Of a DNA stretch of 64,000 nt, positions 45,001 to 56,600 are shown piece by piece. Source of the stretch: Nymphaea colorata (lineage: Eukaryota > Streptophyta > Magnoliopsida > Nymphaeales > Nymphaeaceae); the NCBI RefSeq assembly GCF_008831285.2, contig NC_045139.1, positions 14,366,354 through 14,430,353 of the forward strand, written 5' to 3'. The translations under genes and the position numbers were made by a program. How positions within the stretch are numbered: the first letter of the stretch is position 1; every line of letters begins with the position of its first letter. A model generated the notes under the pieces. It was not told where the DNA came from and did not search any database. It worked only from the letters and a program-made list of their open reading frames with translations.

Positions 45001-46635
45001 GGTCAAAGTGAAGAAAGAGGTAAATAAGGCATCAAGGAGCATTATTCTTGCGTACTCCTCATATTCCATGGAAGTAGCAACTTTGTTATTGGAGAAATGC
45101 TTGTCCTGTAAATTTAGTCTTTCTGATAGCAGCAAGTTTATATCGACGGTGGTGCCCATGGAAGATGACATGCTTTATTTGGCTGACTTGGATGCATGGA
45201 AACTTGTCATAAAAAAGTTATCTCGTAAAAGGATTGATTTACTACTGGTAATGTTCAAGGCAGCTATGGATAAGATTGACACCTTTTTGTCTCAGAACAC
45301 TGAAGATGGTAATACTCCAAATCATCTCATAACATTTTATTTCAAACTTCTGCTGTTAACTTGTAGGGTTAAATATGGAATTCATCATGCCTGAACAAAA
45401 ATTGCTAGCAAGAATCCAAGTTTCCTTCTGAAGGAGATGCTGTAATATACTCGAACGTCTTAAACAAAAAAATCGCTATACAGAATCTGGCAAAATGGAA
45501 GGATGAACGAGCTTTTCGAATATACAAAGTGGAAGTCCATACTAATTGATCCATTTGTAGTACTAATCCAGATCAATGGTATCTTATTAATTCATTGATT
45601 GGTTGAAATTCTATGTGCACCTATAATTCTTGATTAATTCACTAATTTGTGCAATAGTGACAGCTTGGTGGTACCTGTACAAGGGTTCCCCTTGTATAAA
45701 TATAATCTGAACTACCAAGTTTACTACTGCCTTCTCACTTTTTCTTTCTTTCACTTGCAGATGTTCAATGTGATCTCTTCATGCCATTTCAGAAACAGAG
45801 TCATGAAATAATAGAGAACATTGCTTCTCTTGCCTCTTGGCTCCTTGAATGCCTGAAGAAATTGGTCTATTCTGATTCACCTAATGCTGGTCACAGTGGC
45901 GTGAATGATCTTGTTTTGCGTGACACACTGGAGGACTTGCTCCTTGTCTGTCTTGGTAAATTGGTTAGCACCAATTCTATGTTAAACTCATGTCTGATCT
46001 TGTCGGATTTGGTTGGGAGAGGTTACTTAACTAAGTTGATCAGGAGACTAACACAGATGGGACAATCAAACCAAACCGTGGTAGAGAGTGACAAGGAGTT
46101 AGGGTCTGAACCAGACGATGCATCCATTAATGAAGCAGTGAAGAAGCTGGATATGCTGAAAAAGGATCGGCTAGAGGGTAAAGTTAATGTTGTCCACAAA
46201 GAAGATGTAGTATGGACCGTGGCCAAGTCATGGACACCCTGCCCAATTGGCATGTTACCATCTTTGGGCTCTGCTGGAAGGCTGCCTATGCTTGATAAGG
46301 ACAGTAAGGTCCCTGCATGTCCAGAAACAATCAGGACAAGCTGTAAACGGCATGCAAGCCATGAACTGCAAGACCTGGGCCTCCGCAGCAACAAGAAGAG
46401 AGAAAGTAGGGAAAGTCGCTTATCCGAGACCTTGGTAGAGTTTGAAACAGATGAATTTGTGCATGATGAGTCACAGTTGCATGAAAGTAAAATGACGACT
46501 GAAGGTGGTTCTCCAGAGAAAAGTTTATCGACCCTTAAGGGCAAACTGCTAATTGATGGATATCTGCAGCATTGTGGACCCGACATCTTGCATGCTATTC
46601 AGTCTAAGGTGAGCATCTTTGATAGTTCATCGTGA
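41224..46635 (+). CDS. LAS1: LAS1-type pre-rRNA ITS2 endonuclease, eight exons
   Basis: Las1 is the HEPN-fold ribonuclease that, with the Grc3/NOL9 polynucleotide kinase, cuts ITS2 of the pre-rRNA in the nucleus during 60S maturation. Exons 41224-41391, 41559-41650, 42150-42221, 42398-42510, 42599-42654, 43667-43775, 44994-45308 and 45761-46635 join in phase through GT-AG introns to give 599 aa. The Las1 domain is at about 26-180: VPWQSWEEW (28-36), IKAWESRGCLPIPV (57-70), RLVNGFVDQ (111-119), GLPRMLIDIRHESSHRGLPSL (138-158) and ALNWLQDYYW. R147, H148 and H152 form the RHxxxH catalytic motif, so activity is expected. The long C-terminal half is less conserved, with an SxP/charged stretch near 470-560. 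I end the gene at 46635, but CTAAG|GTGAGC near 46610 could be a donor to a further exon. Start: first ATG of the frame, before the Las1 domain. Confidence 0.94.
41995..42030. repeat. (CA)18 microsatellite in LAS1 intron 2
   Basis: An uninterrupted CA array between exons 2 and 3 of LAS1. Confidence 0.95.
43280..43478. mobile_element. hAT-like MITE (199 bp) in LAS1 intron 5
   Basis: The left end CAGTAGTAGAGCCAG (43280-43294) pairs with the right end CTGGCTCCGCCCCTG (43464-43478), whose complement is CAGGGGCGGAGCCAG. The flanks TCTTTTGG and CCTTTGGT look like a slipped or decayed 8-bp target duplication. The interior contains three degenerate copies of GGGGCAMC..TATAAATA, spaced about 33 bp. 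It has no coding capacity and is removed with the intron. Confidence 0.75.
43776..44993 (+). other. LAS1 intron 6 with a GACTAGTC-rich patch
   Basis: A 1.2-kb intron between exons 6 and 7. Around 44520-44650 the words GACTAG, CTAGTC and GTTGACT recur many times in both orientations, which suggests an old simple-word repeat or transposon end. No gene inside. Confidence 0.6.
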
Positions 46636-47214
46636 ACCGTGCCTCACCGCCTCACCGAAGGTTTACTATCCTTCTGTAACTAGATATAACAGTACCTGAC
46701 TTCCCTTTCACCAGTTGTTCCCCTTGGACGTAAAATTTTGTCAAGCTTCTTTCATATTCTTTCTTCAATCTTTTGTCCCTTGACGTTTCTGTAACTGATT
46801 TTATTTAAGATAACAAAGGTTGTGCTTGTGCATATGCTAGTGTTTTCGTCATTTCATGGTTTTTGGATGTCTGCGATCATTCCTCATTCATTTATTACTA
46901 CAATAAAGAGAATGCATTTAAAATCCACTGAAAGCCATGTAGTTTTAAAATCCACTGAAAACCATGTAGTTTATGATTTATAATGTTCTCTGTGATGAGC
47001 AATGTGATTTGAAGTCCATTGCAATTCATATGGGTCATTAACAGCATGAGACTTGTACAGTCTGCATTTACATTCTCCGAAGACTCTGAGAACTGCTCAA
47101 AGCCACACCTTTTTTTACAGTGCTGACTGAATTGGCAGTAACATGTACAGAGAATAGCAACAGTGGATGGAACAGAATCTTCATCCAAGATAGGTAATCT
47201 ATGCTTCCACGAGG
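46636..47214. terminator. Shared 3' region of convergent LAS1 (+) and RHD3 (-)
   Basis: The 579 bp between the two stop codons hold the 3' ends of both genes. TTTATT at 46891-46896 (AATAAA on the minus strand) and AATAAA at 46902-46907 (plus strand) face each other with five bases between them. If both are used, the LAS1 3' untranslated region is about 0.3 kb, that of RHD3 about 0.35 kb, and the transcripts overlap by a few tens of bases. A short 26-27-bp tandem repeat (AAAATCCACTGAAARCCATGTAG) lies at 46917-46971. Confidence 0.6.
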
Positions 47215-50200
47215 TCAGGTTTCTACGCCCAGAGTACGAATTCCACGTCTCTCCATGTGACCAGAATCAACCAGCCGCTTCAACATATTCGTAATGGTAG
47301 GAAACGATCTGGTTGCCAGGGAGAGGATGCCAGTTAACTGCAATTGAAACAAGCTATTATGACTTTGGAAAAATCTTTTCGGCTACTTTTCATCATTAAT
47401 ATAAAGGAAGCAAGTTTGTTGCAAAATTGAGCAGTCTTTTGGACATATTTGGACATACAAACATTAAAGGGTTTCACAAGAGCGATTCGGCGTCATGTTC
47501 AATGGAGATGGACCCATCGAATACACAAAAGAGCTAATACTGACTACCATTCTATTCAGTTTTTACTTACAACTCCATAGCGAAACTCTTCTTGTATGTC
47601 CAGCTGGATCCATAAAGCTTTAAGCAGTAAGCCCACTATAAAGAACACTCCTATGTAAAGAGGGTTCCTGCTCAAACATCATGTATGTCAAGCATTGGGA
47701 GGAACAGATACTACGAAATGCATTTGTGTCCATTAGAGAGATAGAAAGAAAGATGAAGTCCGTTAGAGAGAGAAGGATGAGATTATCTATTACCGTAAGA
47801 GTGCCATAAATTCATTGAAACCTAGAACAGCCATGGCAACAATTGCCCAGGGAGGTGGTAACCAGTTGTGGCTTCTCTTGTATGCCTCCTGAATAGCAAC
47901 CAAAGAGAAATGAGGTATTACTGACAATACTGGATGCAGGGTACACAGTTTCAAGACAAAATACTACTCCAGATAGGAGCTGCAGGATATCATCTCAATT
48001 ATTGTGTTGATTGATGTAGAAATGCTTGTTAAAATGGAAGCCGTCAAGCCCCATTACACTGTGGGCTCCCCACCTTCAAAATTGTCCCCACGATCATTAA
48101 AAGTTATTCAGCAGGTAATAAGCCATCTATAACGCATAAAGTACTGACAGATGAGCAGAACAAAATCAAAATCAAGCTCCTGTTTGTTTGGCATATTAAC
48201 ATGAGGTCCGGTCAGCAAACGAGCAATGGAGGATTCAAACTGGAGGTGGACAGGGCTGAACTTCTCACTCAAACAATGCATGTGAAAAAACGTATGGGAG
48301 ATGGGTAAGTGAAATATGTAGATGACATCATTAACGAATGAATTGGATTTCTACTAAGTCAGGCTCACAATGCCATCAATCAACAAATTGGCCCAGAAGT
48401 CATATTCCTACTGCAAAAATAAAAATGGGAGAGATGATTTGCATTTTATGAAGGAAACATGCCTGGGCAGATACAGCCTGCACAACCAAATACTCTGTTT
48501 CTGCGTTGAATTGTCTCCACAAAGTTTTGCATTGGACAGGCGTAATCAGTGTCATGTTTGAAGGAACCTGGTCCAAAAAACTTAGTAACACTTTGATGTA
48601 CTGGAAATACTTTCATGTGTTGGAGCACATTATTTGAACAAATACCTCTTCCCATGTACTTGACGCCAATGGATCGCCATCTGCAACTATCCTCCTGTCC
48701 TGATTCCCTCTACCAGCATCTACTAGAGAAGAAAAGAGGGTTTTCTCTATTTTATCTGGCTGTCCATCCAACCTTATGGCAGCCAAGACCGCTAGCAGCT
48801 TCAGTGCCTGAAATATGTGATGCAACGGATCAAGCATTTCTAAAACAAATAAGTTTGGGACTTAACAACAGATCAACACTCATTGCTTTACCGCAGCACG
48901 AGCATTCTTTGTGATTGAACGAATATCTTCTTTTCCTGTCCAAACTCTTGGCATTGAGTCATGATCATGGCTAAATACCATTGCAAACCTGAAAAATTTC
49001 ACGTGCTACAGCAAATCACAATAACTCAAAAGGTAAAGTGCGCCACAGGAGAAAGCGGTGAAGGTGGCACAGAAAAATAATGGAAGAGACTACTTGTTAA
49101 TCAAGTAGTTACCTGTCTTTCATACGAACAAGAACTCTTCCAGCTTCCTCTTTGGTTTTCGTTTCAACTATATTTCTTCCATTATAAAAAAAATTCTGTT
49201 TTATTTTGTCAAAAATTACACTGTCTAGTTCAAAACCAGCAAGGTCTGAAGACAAATCACATACAGCAGACTCTGTCACACGTTGAAGGAGGTTTGTTAT
49301 GGATGCCCACGTCATCTCGTTAGCAGCATCAAAAAGAGAGTCAATGGGTTCATCAAGAGCTTCCACAAGCTTTTCCTATTGGAAGTAATTCCAATATCAC
49401 TAGTTTTGTCATCAAGACTCGACTTAACGGCAAAGAAGAATACAATTTGAAACTAAAGAAAAGGTCAAGAAAGGCACAATATGATCACTCTTATGGCTGA
49501 AGCCAATGTAACATGCCTCATGATGAGCTATAATTTCAGACACTTTGGCAGTTCTTAGAGAAGCAACATATGTGTCAATATCACGTTGAAGCTTCTGACG
49601 GAATTTGGAAGGATCCCAGCTAGCTTGTCTAATCGCTGCATCTGAAAGGAAAAAAAAAAAGAAGATTCAATTCCTTATATATACCAGATATTGCATGTTT
49701 TATAAAGATATATTCACATGTTTTCCACAGAGAGGAGCATAAGCAAACTTCAGTCTATTGCTCCACAGAAAGTAGAAATAGAAACTTGGTTTTTTAGTAA
49801 CATTCCCAAAGATTACATGATTATGGGAGTGTTTCTTTCTGATCCTGAAGAAGCAAGGGTTCATGGTAAAAGATACCCAGGTCTGTGTTTTCTTTTACCA
49901 AGATTGAAGCTAGTTTCAAAGAAACAGAAAGGTGCATCTAATTAAATTGCCAATGGTTATCATTTGATTTTACTGATAATGAAGTAACAAGCTCTCATGA
50001 TAAAGTCACAAGATTTATATTTTTATTTGCTCCCAAAGCATAGATAAAATCTCCAACACACTGCTTCATTGTTTCATCATATTCATCAAAGCAAATCTAG
50101 TTTTTTTGTTATAAGGGCTGAATGAAAGTCTATAAGATTTCCTGGGGTCTTTGGAACCATAGTCACAAATAATGTTTCGGAATTTTAAACGGCAAGGTTT

Positions 50201-53200
50201 TTCTCAGGTATAATACAACGAACTTGGAAAAACGGGAAAAATACGGTAAATTTTAAAAAATTAAAAAAAACTAAAAATGGGGAAAAAATAAAATAAGTGA
50301 GAAACTAATAACACAAACATCAAAAATAAGTAAATTTGTAACAAATAAAAAATAGAAAACAAAAAAACTCTTTGGCATTAAAAAAACATGCAAAGCTGAA
50401 AAAAACGTAAAAAACGTGAAAAAACATTAAAAAATGCATTTTTTTAGTTTTACACGGCAATTTAATTATCACATTTTTGTATGTGTGTGTATGTTTTTTT
50501 TTAAAAAAAAAAATCCACGCTTTTTGTGACACTGGAACATTGTCACAAGTATCAATTCTCACGTCTCCAATCCATCAACAAATTTTTTGTCAGGTATAAA
50601 TCATAAAGTTTGTTTTCCATGGAAATTGCGGGATTAAAAAAAAATTTAAAAAATATAAAAATAATAGAAAATATGATTTTTAGAAGTTTTGAGTTTTCTA
50701 CTAATTTTTTCTCAAGTATTGGTATTGTTCAAAATCATGGTATTGCTGTGTTCCATTGAGACAATAAGGCCCTATAGAATTGGGAAAAACCAAGTTCCCA
50801 AAGTCCTGCTCAGATCAATCCAAGCACTTCTTTAATCTTGGATCACTTGCATTTCACAAGGCCGATTGATGGTTTCAAAGCTTGTCTAGGTAAATATACT
50901 TCTCACCAAAATTACCATCCACAAACACTCCAAGAGGTTAGTCAAACTGAAGATGTTGCAGGTCATGTTCCTACAAACAAAAGAAATAATAGATCAAACC
51001 AAGAGGCCAAGTACAGGCTAAGTAGCTGGCTATTGTTGCTATTACAGATCTAAATCTGTAGGAGTCAGATCAGCTAAATACACAAGGAATCTGATCCATT
51101 ACAATTCATGCCATGCACGAGATACCATGGCTTCCTCTATAAGAGTCTTCTATGTTCAATGATAGATATTGACCAACCTTTGAGGAAAAAACTAATTAAG
51201 CAATCAAAGGATTTTTTTTATTAAACATTTCATCAGAATAATGCTTTTTTGGAAAACATCATCTTCTAAGTGCCTGAAAGTACAGCTTTATTAGATATAC
51301 CTGTGCATCCATGATCAAACTCAAGAAGAACAGTGTGGGTGCAACCATGAACAGCTGTTGCAAAACCTTCTCCGCTTTTTAGTGATTGGTCAAGCATATC
51401 CTTGAATCTATCTACAGCTTTGGAACGAAGATGTCCCAACATGGCTTGATAGGCAGGATGAACAAGCTAGAAAAATCAGGCATGGAAGTCAATAAAAAGG
51501 CAAACGTACCAGTTGAAAGCGGTTATGAAAAAATGAAATTAAGTTGGAGAACAGTAGTAAGATATTGATAAATAATAACTAGCAAAAACAGATGTGCCAT
51601 GGAACTAGAGGATTCTAATGCTTCTCATTGCTGGTTTCAGATACCGAGGAGCATTTATTGACTATGGTGAATGAACGCCACATAAATTTATATTACATGC
51701 ATGCCCAAAAGCATTTCCCTAAGAAATGAAATAAAGCATTTATATCGAGACCCCAAGGTCACACAGAATCCAGCATAAACATAAAACTATAATCATAACT
51801 TCCACTGTTTGTATCTGTTGCCTATGAGATGCTGAACCTGTCAATAAACTATGTTAGTTAGGGATGGTCATGGGGACAAACAAGCATCAACAAGGCAAGC
51901 TAGAACAGGGAATTGATAATAGTCACCAGAACAGAGGAGAGTACTTGTATGATGGTTTTGCTTAAATTTTTAGAATCTCAGGAATAAGTGAAGCCCTTCC
52001 AGTATCACGTTATCAGTTAGCAGGAGGAAGGTTTCAAGTGCCAACTTGTCATACTGCTATACCCGTAGGTATCAACATTGAAAAATCAATGGTTCAGAAA
52101 AATTACCATTTAGACTATTTAACCAGAACGGAAATCAATTGGGGACTCAGCAGACAAATGTATGTACCAGAAAATCCTAGATTTAACAGTAACATGAATG
52201 GATTGATGTTGAATTCAGGTAGTGTTAAAGATGGAATTGCCAAACCTGTTATGGTTGCCATGCCAATGCCACTTGGTTGGTGTTTTAACCTACTTTTATT
52301 TTTCAGATCTGGATATGAAGGTAGAACAAGATATTACCCATCCAAAGTACTGGTTCTGGAAGGATCACCAGGTTTATTCTTTGAATTTTGATCAAAACTT
52401 CGATATTAATCTCTAAAAATATAATATGTCAATATGTACCTTGAGCTGCTATGACACACACAAAAACCAATTAACACTGGTTATTTGATGCACTCTTCCA
52501 AAGTGTTTTGCTGGCACAAGATCTTTGGATCATATGAAGATAGACGACATGCATCAGAATTTGTGCTCTATTTGCTGCCTAATTGTAAATTTTCCTGAAT
52601 TTTTTGGATGATGTACTCAATAGGAACCAAATGGAATAATCATTATTTTCATAAAAACATTGAAAGTCGCTTAAAGGTGTAAGATGCTAATTCTATTCGA
52701 GACATCCTAAAAGGACTAGAGCATTAAAAATTAGGATACGATCTTAAAATCACAAGCATTTCTCAATGATATGAAAAGGTAAATGCTGGAAGCCTGGAGC
52801 GAACTGGAAATACAGCCTACATGCAATGCTCCACATTCTAATTGTCCACGTTTCTCCAATCTTACACCTTCATCAAAATATATAGCTTCTGCATCATACC
52901 TAGTAACAGAAAGAAAGACGTTAATAAACAAATGCATCCACTCCTGCACCTAATCTCTCATAACTTTTTATATCTAGACAAGGCCTTCTCCCCTTAATGA
53001 ACAAGCACAAAGACAACTACTAACTGATTCCTTTAGGACATAAAAAGGTAAACCACAAGTATTATATAGAAATATGGAATCAAGGCATCATACTGATAGT
53101 GGAGAAGAGGCTAACACAAGATCAGAGAATAAACACAAAAGTATTCAACAGCTTACTCCTGCAGGTAAGATTCTATCAAGGAGCTAATCTTCTTTCCAAA

Positions 53201-55756
53201 GCCAGATACTGGACCAGACTGAAGAGCTTCATCAATCTCTAACCAGCACTGAGGCCAACATATAAAACTCCATAAAATTTTAAACAACATAAGAGCAGAT
53301 AGCTGCATATTGATGTTCTTGTGAAATGACTGATACCTTATCATCAGTGAATTGATGAAGTTTCTCATTTGCAATCTCCTCACACCGAACTGTAGCGACC
53401 ATAACCTAGAAAATTGTACATTTTTTATTCCAAAATATGGATCAACAATCATCAAAATTAAATAAAAGAACATAAATGGGACTCAAGTGCCTTATGTGCT
53501 GGAAGATCCAGGTCCTTGTTTTCCTGTATAATTTTCCATATCTGCTGTACACTGAATGAAAATGCTGAAGATGGAATGACAGCCTGTCGATCACCTGCAA
53601 GTCCACCGGGGGCAATAGAATGGTAAAATCGCTGCCTCAAGTTTGCAACCTGAGTAACAAACATTTTTAAATGTCAGCATAGTGACTATGGTTCAAAACA
53701 TAATTTGTTCAAACGGCAGAAGCATAGTGTAATATGGAGTTGTATATGAATAACCTGAAAAAAGATGTAGAAACTCAAAATTAGCGAGATGGGAATTCAG
53801 TAGCTATACCTGCTCCTTGAATTGATCTTCTTTCTCCTCATAACTAGACAACGCTGTAACTTCTACCTGCATGACATGAACAATGTAAAATTGCATAAAC
53901 GAAACTCACAATTGCAACAGTAAATCAGAAATTACGCACCCTAAAGAATTCACTGAGTGGAGTTCCCTTATGTGCTTGTGGCCTTGGAACAGCATCCCAT
54001 ATCTGCATAGATAACCATTATGCTTACCATTGAACGAAGATAAGGAATAATCTTACATGACACCAAAAGCGACCTTATGAATGTCTTCCCTTAGAATAGA
54101 TTCCAAACGTTCCAATGGTGTCTGCAGGAAAGCCAAAACTAAAGTTTCAAACGCTTACCAGCACACAAGTTATTGACACCTACAATTCATGATAGAAATG
54201 CAAACCTTTGTTTTATCTCTAATAGCAAACAGTAATGTAGTCTTACGAGGAGTGAACAGACGCATCATAACCTGTCAAATGGAAAATTTTCTTACCATGT
54301 GACTCAGAGACAAAATGCATGCAGTTGTAAATTAAAATGGACCTGAAATACTGTCTTTAGAAGAGGCTTATTTGCAGCATGCTCCCTACCAATATCATGA
54401 CACCACCTGGATAGATGACATGACAAATTCCAAATTCCAAATCCCAAACATTTTATAATCTTATATATGTGTGTGTGTGTGTGCATGTTATGTGTCCCAT
54501 TTTTGTGCATGTGTGCTGGTGTATCTAATGTGTGGTTGCATGCCTTCATGCGCGTGTATGTGAAGAGAGAGAGAGACAGAGAACATAATAAAAACAAGAC
54601 TTACATATTAATCAACAGTATATCAGAGACCGCCAAAGCAAAAAGAGCACTCTGCTTCTCAAATGTAGTGTCATCCTGAAATGGAAGGAAAAAATTCATC
54701 TCCGTAGTTATATTCACGTGCATTGTGCAGACATGATCATAACAATGACTGACATGCAAACCTGCACGCACAACAAAATCTTGACCTCCTATAACATTTC
54801 AAAATATGTTTAAGATGCATTTTTAAAATCCTCAGTATTATTTCAATGAAATGCTCATGGTGAAAATAAGCTACGTCATATTCTCTGTTTACGTCTTACT
54901 ATCTGGATAATTCTGCTTATGAAGCTACAAAATATAAATTGCGTTTATGAACAGTTAAATTACATCGTTTTGATAAGTTCTTTTCCTTGACCGTCTCAGA
55001 ATGTGTCGGAAAATTACCTCTCCTCTTTCTCTTCCATCAGTACCCTCCAAATCCATCACAAGTGTTGTAGGCTCAATTCCCACACATTTAGCTAACCATA
55101 TGCCCTTGGTAGTTTGATTCCTGAAAGAGAAGAAGTTTATTTGCAGACTGGAAGCTTGATTAAAATAAGCTAATGTGAAATCCCAAAAAACTTTGTAGCC
55201 ACAACCAAAAAGTTACGCAAGAAAGCATCCCAAGTTTGAGAAATCATTTGCCAGTATTTTGACAAAGAAAGATGAAGAAGACCCACCTTCCTTTGAAGGC
55301 ATCCATCTCCCTGAAGTTTGTGTGGAAAAGATGGTTCAACAGTGTGCTCTTCCCTGACCAAAAAAGTCAGTCATGAGTACCTTGAGACGAACGAAGCCAT
55401 TCACTTAAGACAACATGCTCCAAATCTCTTAGAGCCTTTGGTGGCTCCTCTACTAAATAATTGAAGGCAAGGAAAACCGCCTTCTTCTTACAGAAAGCGA
55501 TTCATGTATAGGTCCTGGAGAAGTAATGCCTCAAATCACTTGGAACAACTTTAACGAATTCCATCAAAAACATGATAAGCAAGCCAGAAAACTAAGATGG
55601 ATACTAACCGCTGCTTTGAGGGCCCATAATGGAAACCACAGCATAAGAAATCCCGCATTCGGCCAATTTAACAGCTTTCACGAAATGTTCGAGCCCAGAA
55701 ACGTTAAACACACCATTGCCATCAATCAATTGAGCGGAGCAGCACTCGTCACTCAT
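47215..55756 (-). CDS. RHD3: ROOT HAIR DEFECTIVE 3-type ER membrane-fusion GTPase, 22 exons
   Basis: RHD3/SEY1/atlastin GTPases fuse ER tubules into a network; plant mutants have cable-like ER and short root hairs. Coding exons, high to low: 55756-55609, 55353-55287, 55120-55018, 54675-54605, 54406-54343, 54271-54206, 54121-54074, 54002-53940, 53866-53810, 53649-53491, 53405-53337, 53248-53157, 52899-52821, 51466-51301, 49641-49517, 49375-49113, 48988-48892, 48807-48646, 48567-48463, 47888-47794, 47667-47571, 47337-47215. They join in phase to 772 aa. GTPase motifs: P-loop GPQSSGKS (45-52), switch threonines T75-T76, DLEG (95-98), RD (169-170). The helical-bundle middle domain follows. A hydrophobic hairpin at about 682-722 anchors it in the ER, with a 40-50-residue cytosolic tail lacking the long Ser-rich tail of Arabidopsis RHD3, so it may be closer to the short-tailed RHD3-like proteins. 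Three introns (10, 15, 19) start with GC. Confidence 0.95.
47889..48462 (-). other. RHD3 intron 19, GC-AG
   Basis: The exon before it ends AVSAQ and the next begins EAYKR, matching the invariant family sequence (A)ISAQEA. This forces the donor CAG|GCATGT; no GT in the right phase gives the family sequence. The acceptor is CTATTCAG|GAG. Confidence 0.8.
49376..49516 (-). other. RHD3 intron 15, GC-AG
   Basis: The junction HHE|EKLVEAL needs the donor GAG|GCATGT. The nearest GT three bases further (GGCAT|GTTACA) would create a stop after joining to CCAATAG|GAAAAGC. The donor hexamer is identical to that of intron 19. Confidence 0.72.
49642..51300. other. RHD3 intron 14 (1.66 kb) with plus-strand coding-like fragments
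   Basis: This large intron holds a 75-codon plus-strand ATG frame at 49718-49945 ([18 protein letters not shown]...) with balanced amino-acid use ([35 protein letters not shown]) and a 71-codon frame at 50838-51053. Between them is very AT-rich DNA full of A and T runs. I do not recognise either fragment. They may be parts of an inserted element or captured exons. Confidence 0.35.
49718..49945 (+). pseudogene. Coding-like fragment, unrecognised, antisense in RHD3 intron 14
   Basis: A 75-residue frame from ATG to stop with no low-complexity runs; key stretch [19 protein letters not shown]. The composition (Trp, Pro, charged residues evenly spread) looks protein-like in a host region that is otherwise very AT-rich. 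No family identified; chance cannot be excluded. Confidence 0.3.
51980..52418 (+). pseudogene. Coding-like fragment, unrecognised, antisense in RHD3 intron 13
   Basis: In the 1.35-kb intron 13 (51467-52820) the plus strand reads openly from about 51985 as [19 protein letters not shown], then [35 protein letters not shown] and [16 protein letters not shown] second frame takes over near 52305 ([20 protein letters not shown]), as expected of a frameshifted or spliced coding sequence. It may derive from the same inserted element as the fragments in intron 14. I cannot name a family. Confidence 0.4.
53406..53490 (-). other. RHD3 intron 10, GC-AG
   Basis: An 85-bp intron. [18 protein letters not shown] is invariant in the family and demands the donor AAG|GCACTT with the acceptor TTTTCTAG|GTT. 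A GT donor is not available at this position. Confidence 0.75.
54469..54482. repeat. Short (TG)7 microsatellite in RHD3 intron 4
   Basis: Lies between RHD3 exons 4 and 5, followed by a diffuse TG/CA-rich stretch to about 54560 and a short GA tract. Confidence 0.85.
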
Positions 55757-56600
55757 CCTGGGACACCAAATCTTTATTCATTACCAAAAGTTAAAATACC
55801 AAAAATCTGAAAAGTAAATTGGTTCAGCCATGTATCAAAAAAGCAGGCCAAGTTAATATTAAGCTCTACTATTTAATAGAGGGTACCAGTTTATCCTGAT
55901 TCTCAAAAATAAACTGATGTAAGGGAAGGATGACCGAAGGTGGTTGGACAAAAATTTTCACCTTCAAACTTGATTGACCACGCCATCGCTAGTGAACAGG
56001 ACACAAGCCGTACTTATCCCAAGTTGTTTACGATTCATCCCAGACGAAGTTTGTCTCCATCCCTGATATTGATGGGAGCCAATTTAACTTTCTTCTTAAA
56101 TTCATTTACATCTTGACGGTTGGACGCTACGTTGAAAAATTTTAGTTTGATGGTCGTCACCTCTTCATGATAAACTAAAAAAAACGGTGGAAAAATCCAA
56201 GTATTATAAAGGTGATTTCCTGAATAATTTCCCTTGAATCAGACGATTCGAAGAAGCAAAAGAATACGAATTCATAAGGTTATCACGAGTATAGGTAACT
56301 GACGAACGATTAACCAGCTTCAGTGTGAGTAGAAGAATCATCACGACTGATGAGGAACTATAATTTGAAGGGTGGTTACTTCAGAGACTTGCTGAGAGGA
56401 CAGAAAGAAAGCGAGGAAGTCACCGAGAAAGGAACTAACAATTAGAGAAACTCTAACGACAGAGGACCGACCTCGAAGGAGCGATATTTCGGACGAGACC
56501 GTCACGGGAAATGCGCCCTCTCTCTCTCTCTCTCTCTGGTGCATCATATGAAGGCGGTCCACAATGCAAACAGTTCGGATAATGAACGATCCAAACTGAC
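55757..56600 (-). promoter_or_regulatory. 5' leader and promoter side of RHD3
   Basis: On the minus strand TGGTGTCCCAG|G sits one base before the ATG, so the leader probably ends with an intron acceptor and continues in an upstream non-coding exon. A CT-repeat (56518-56537, GA on the minus strand) and GC-richer DNA near 56400-56600 are the likely first-exon region. The donor was not identified. Confidence 0.35.

Noticed and set aside
46023..46586. 187-codon minus-strand frame in LAS1 exon 8
   Set aside because: Mirror of the LAS1 coding frame, Ser/Leu-rich with no domain.
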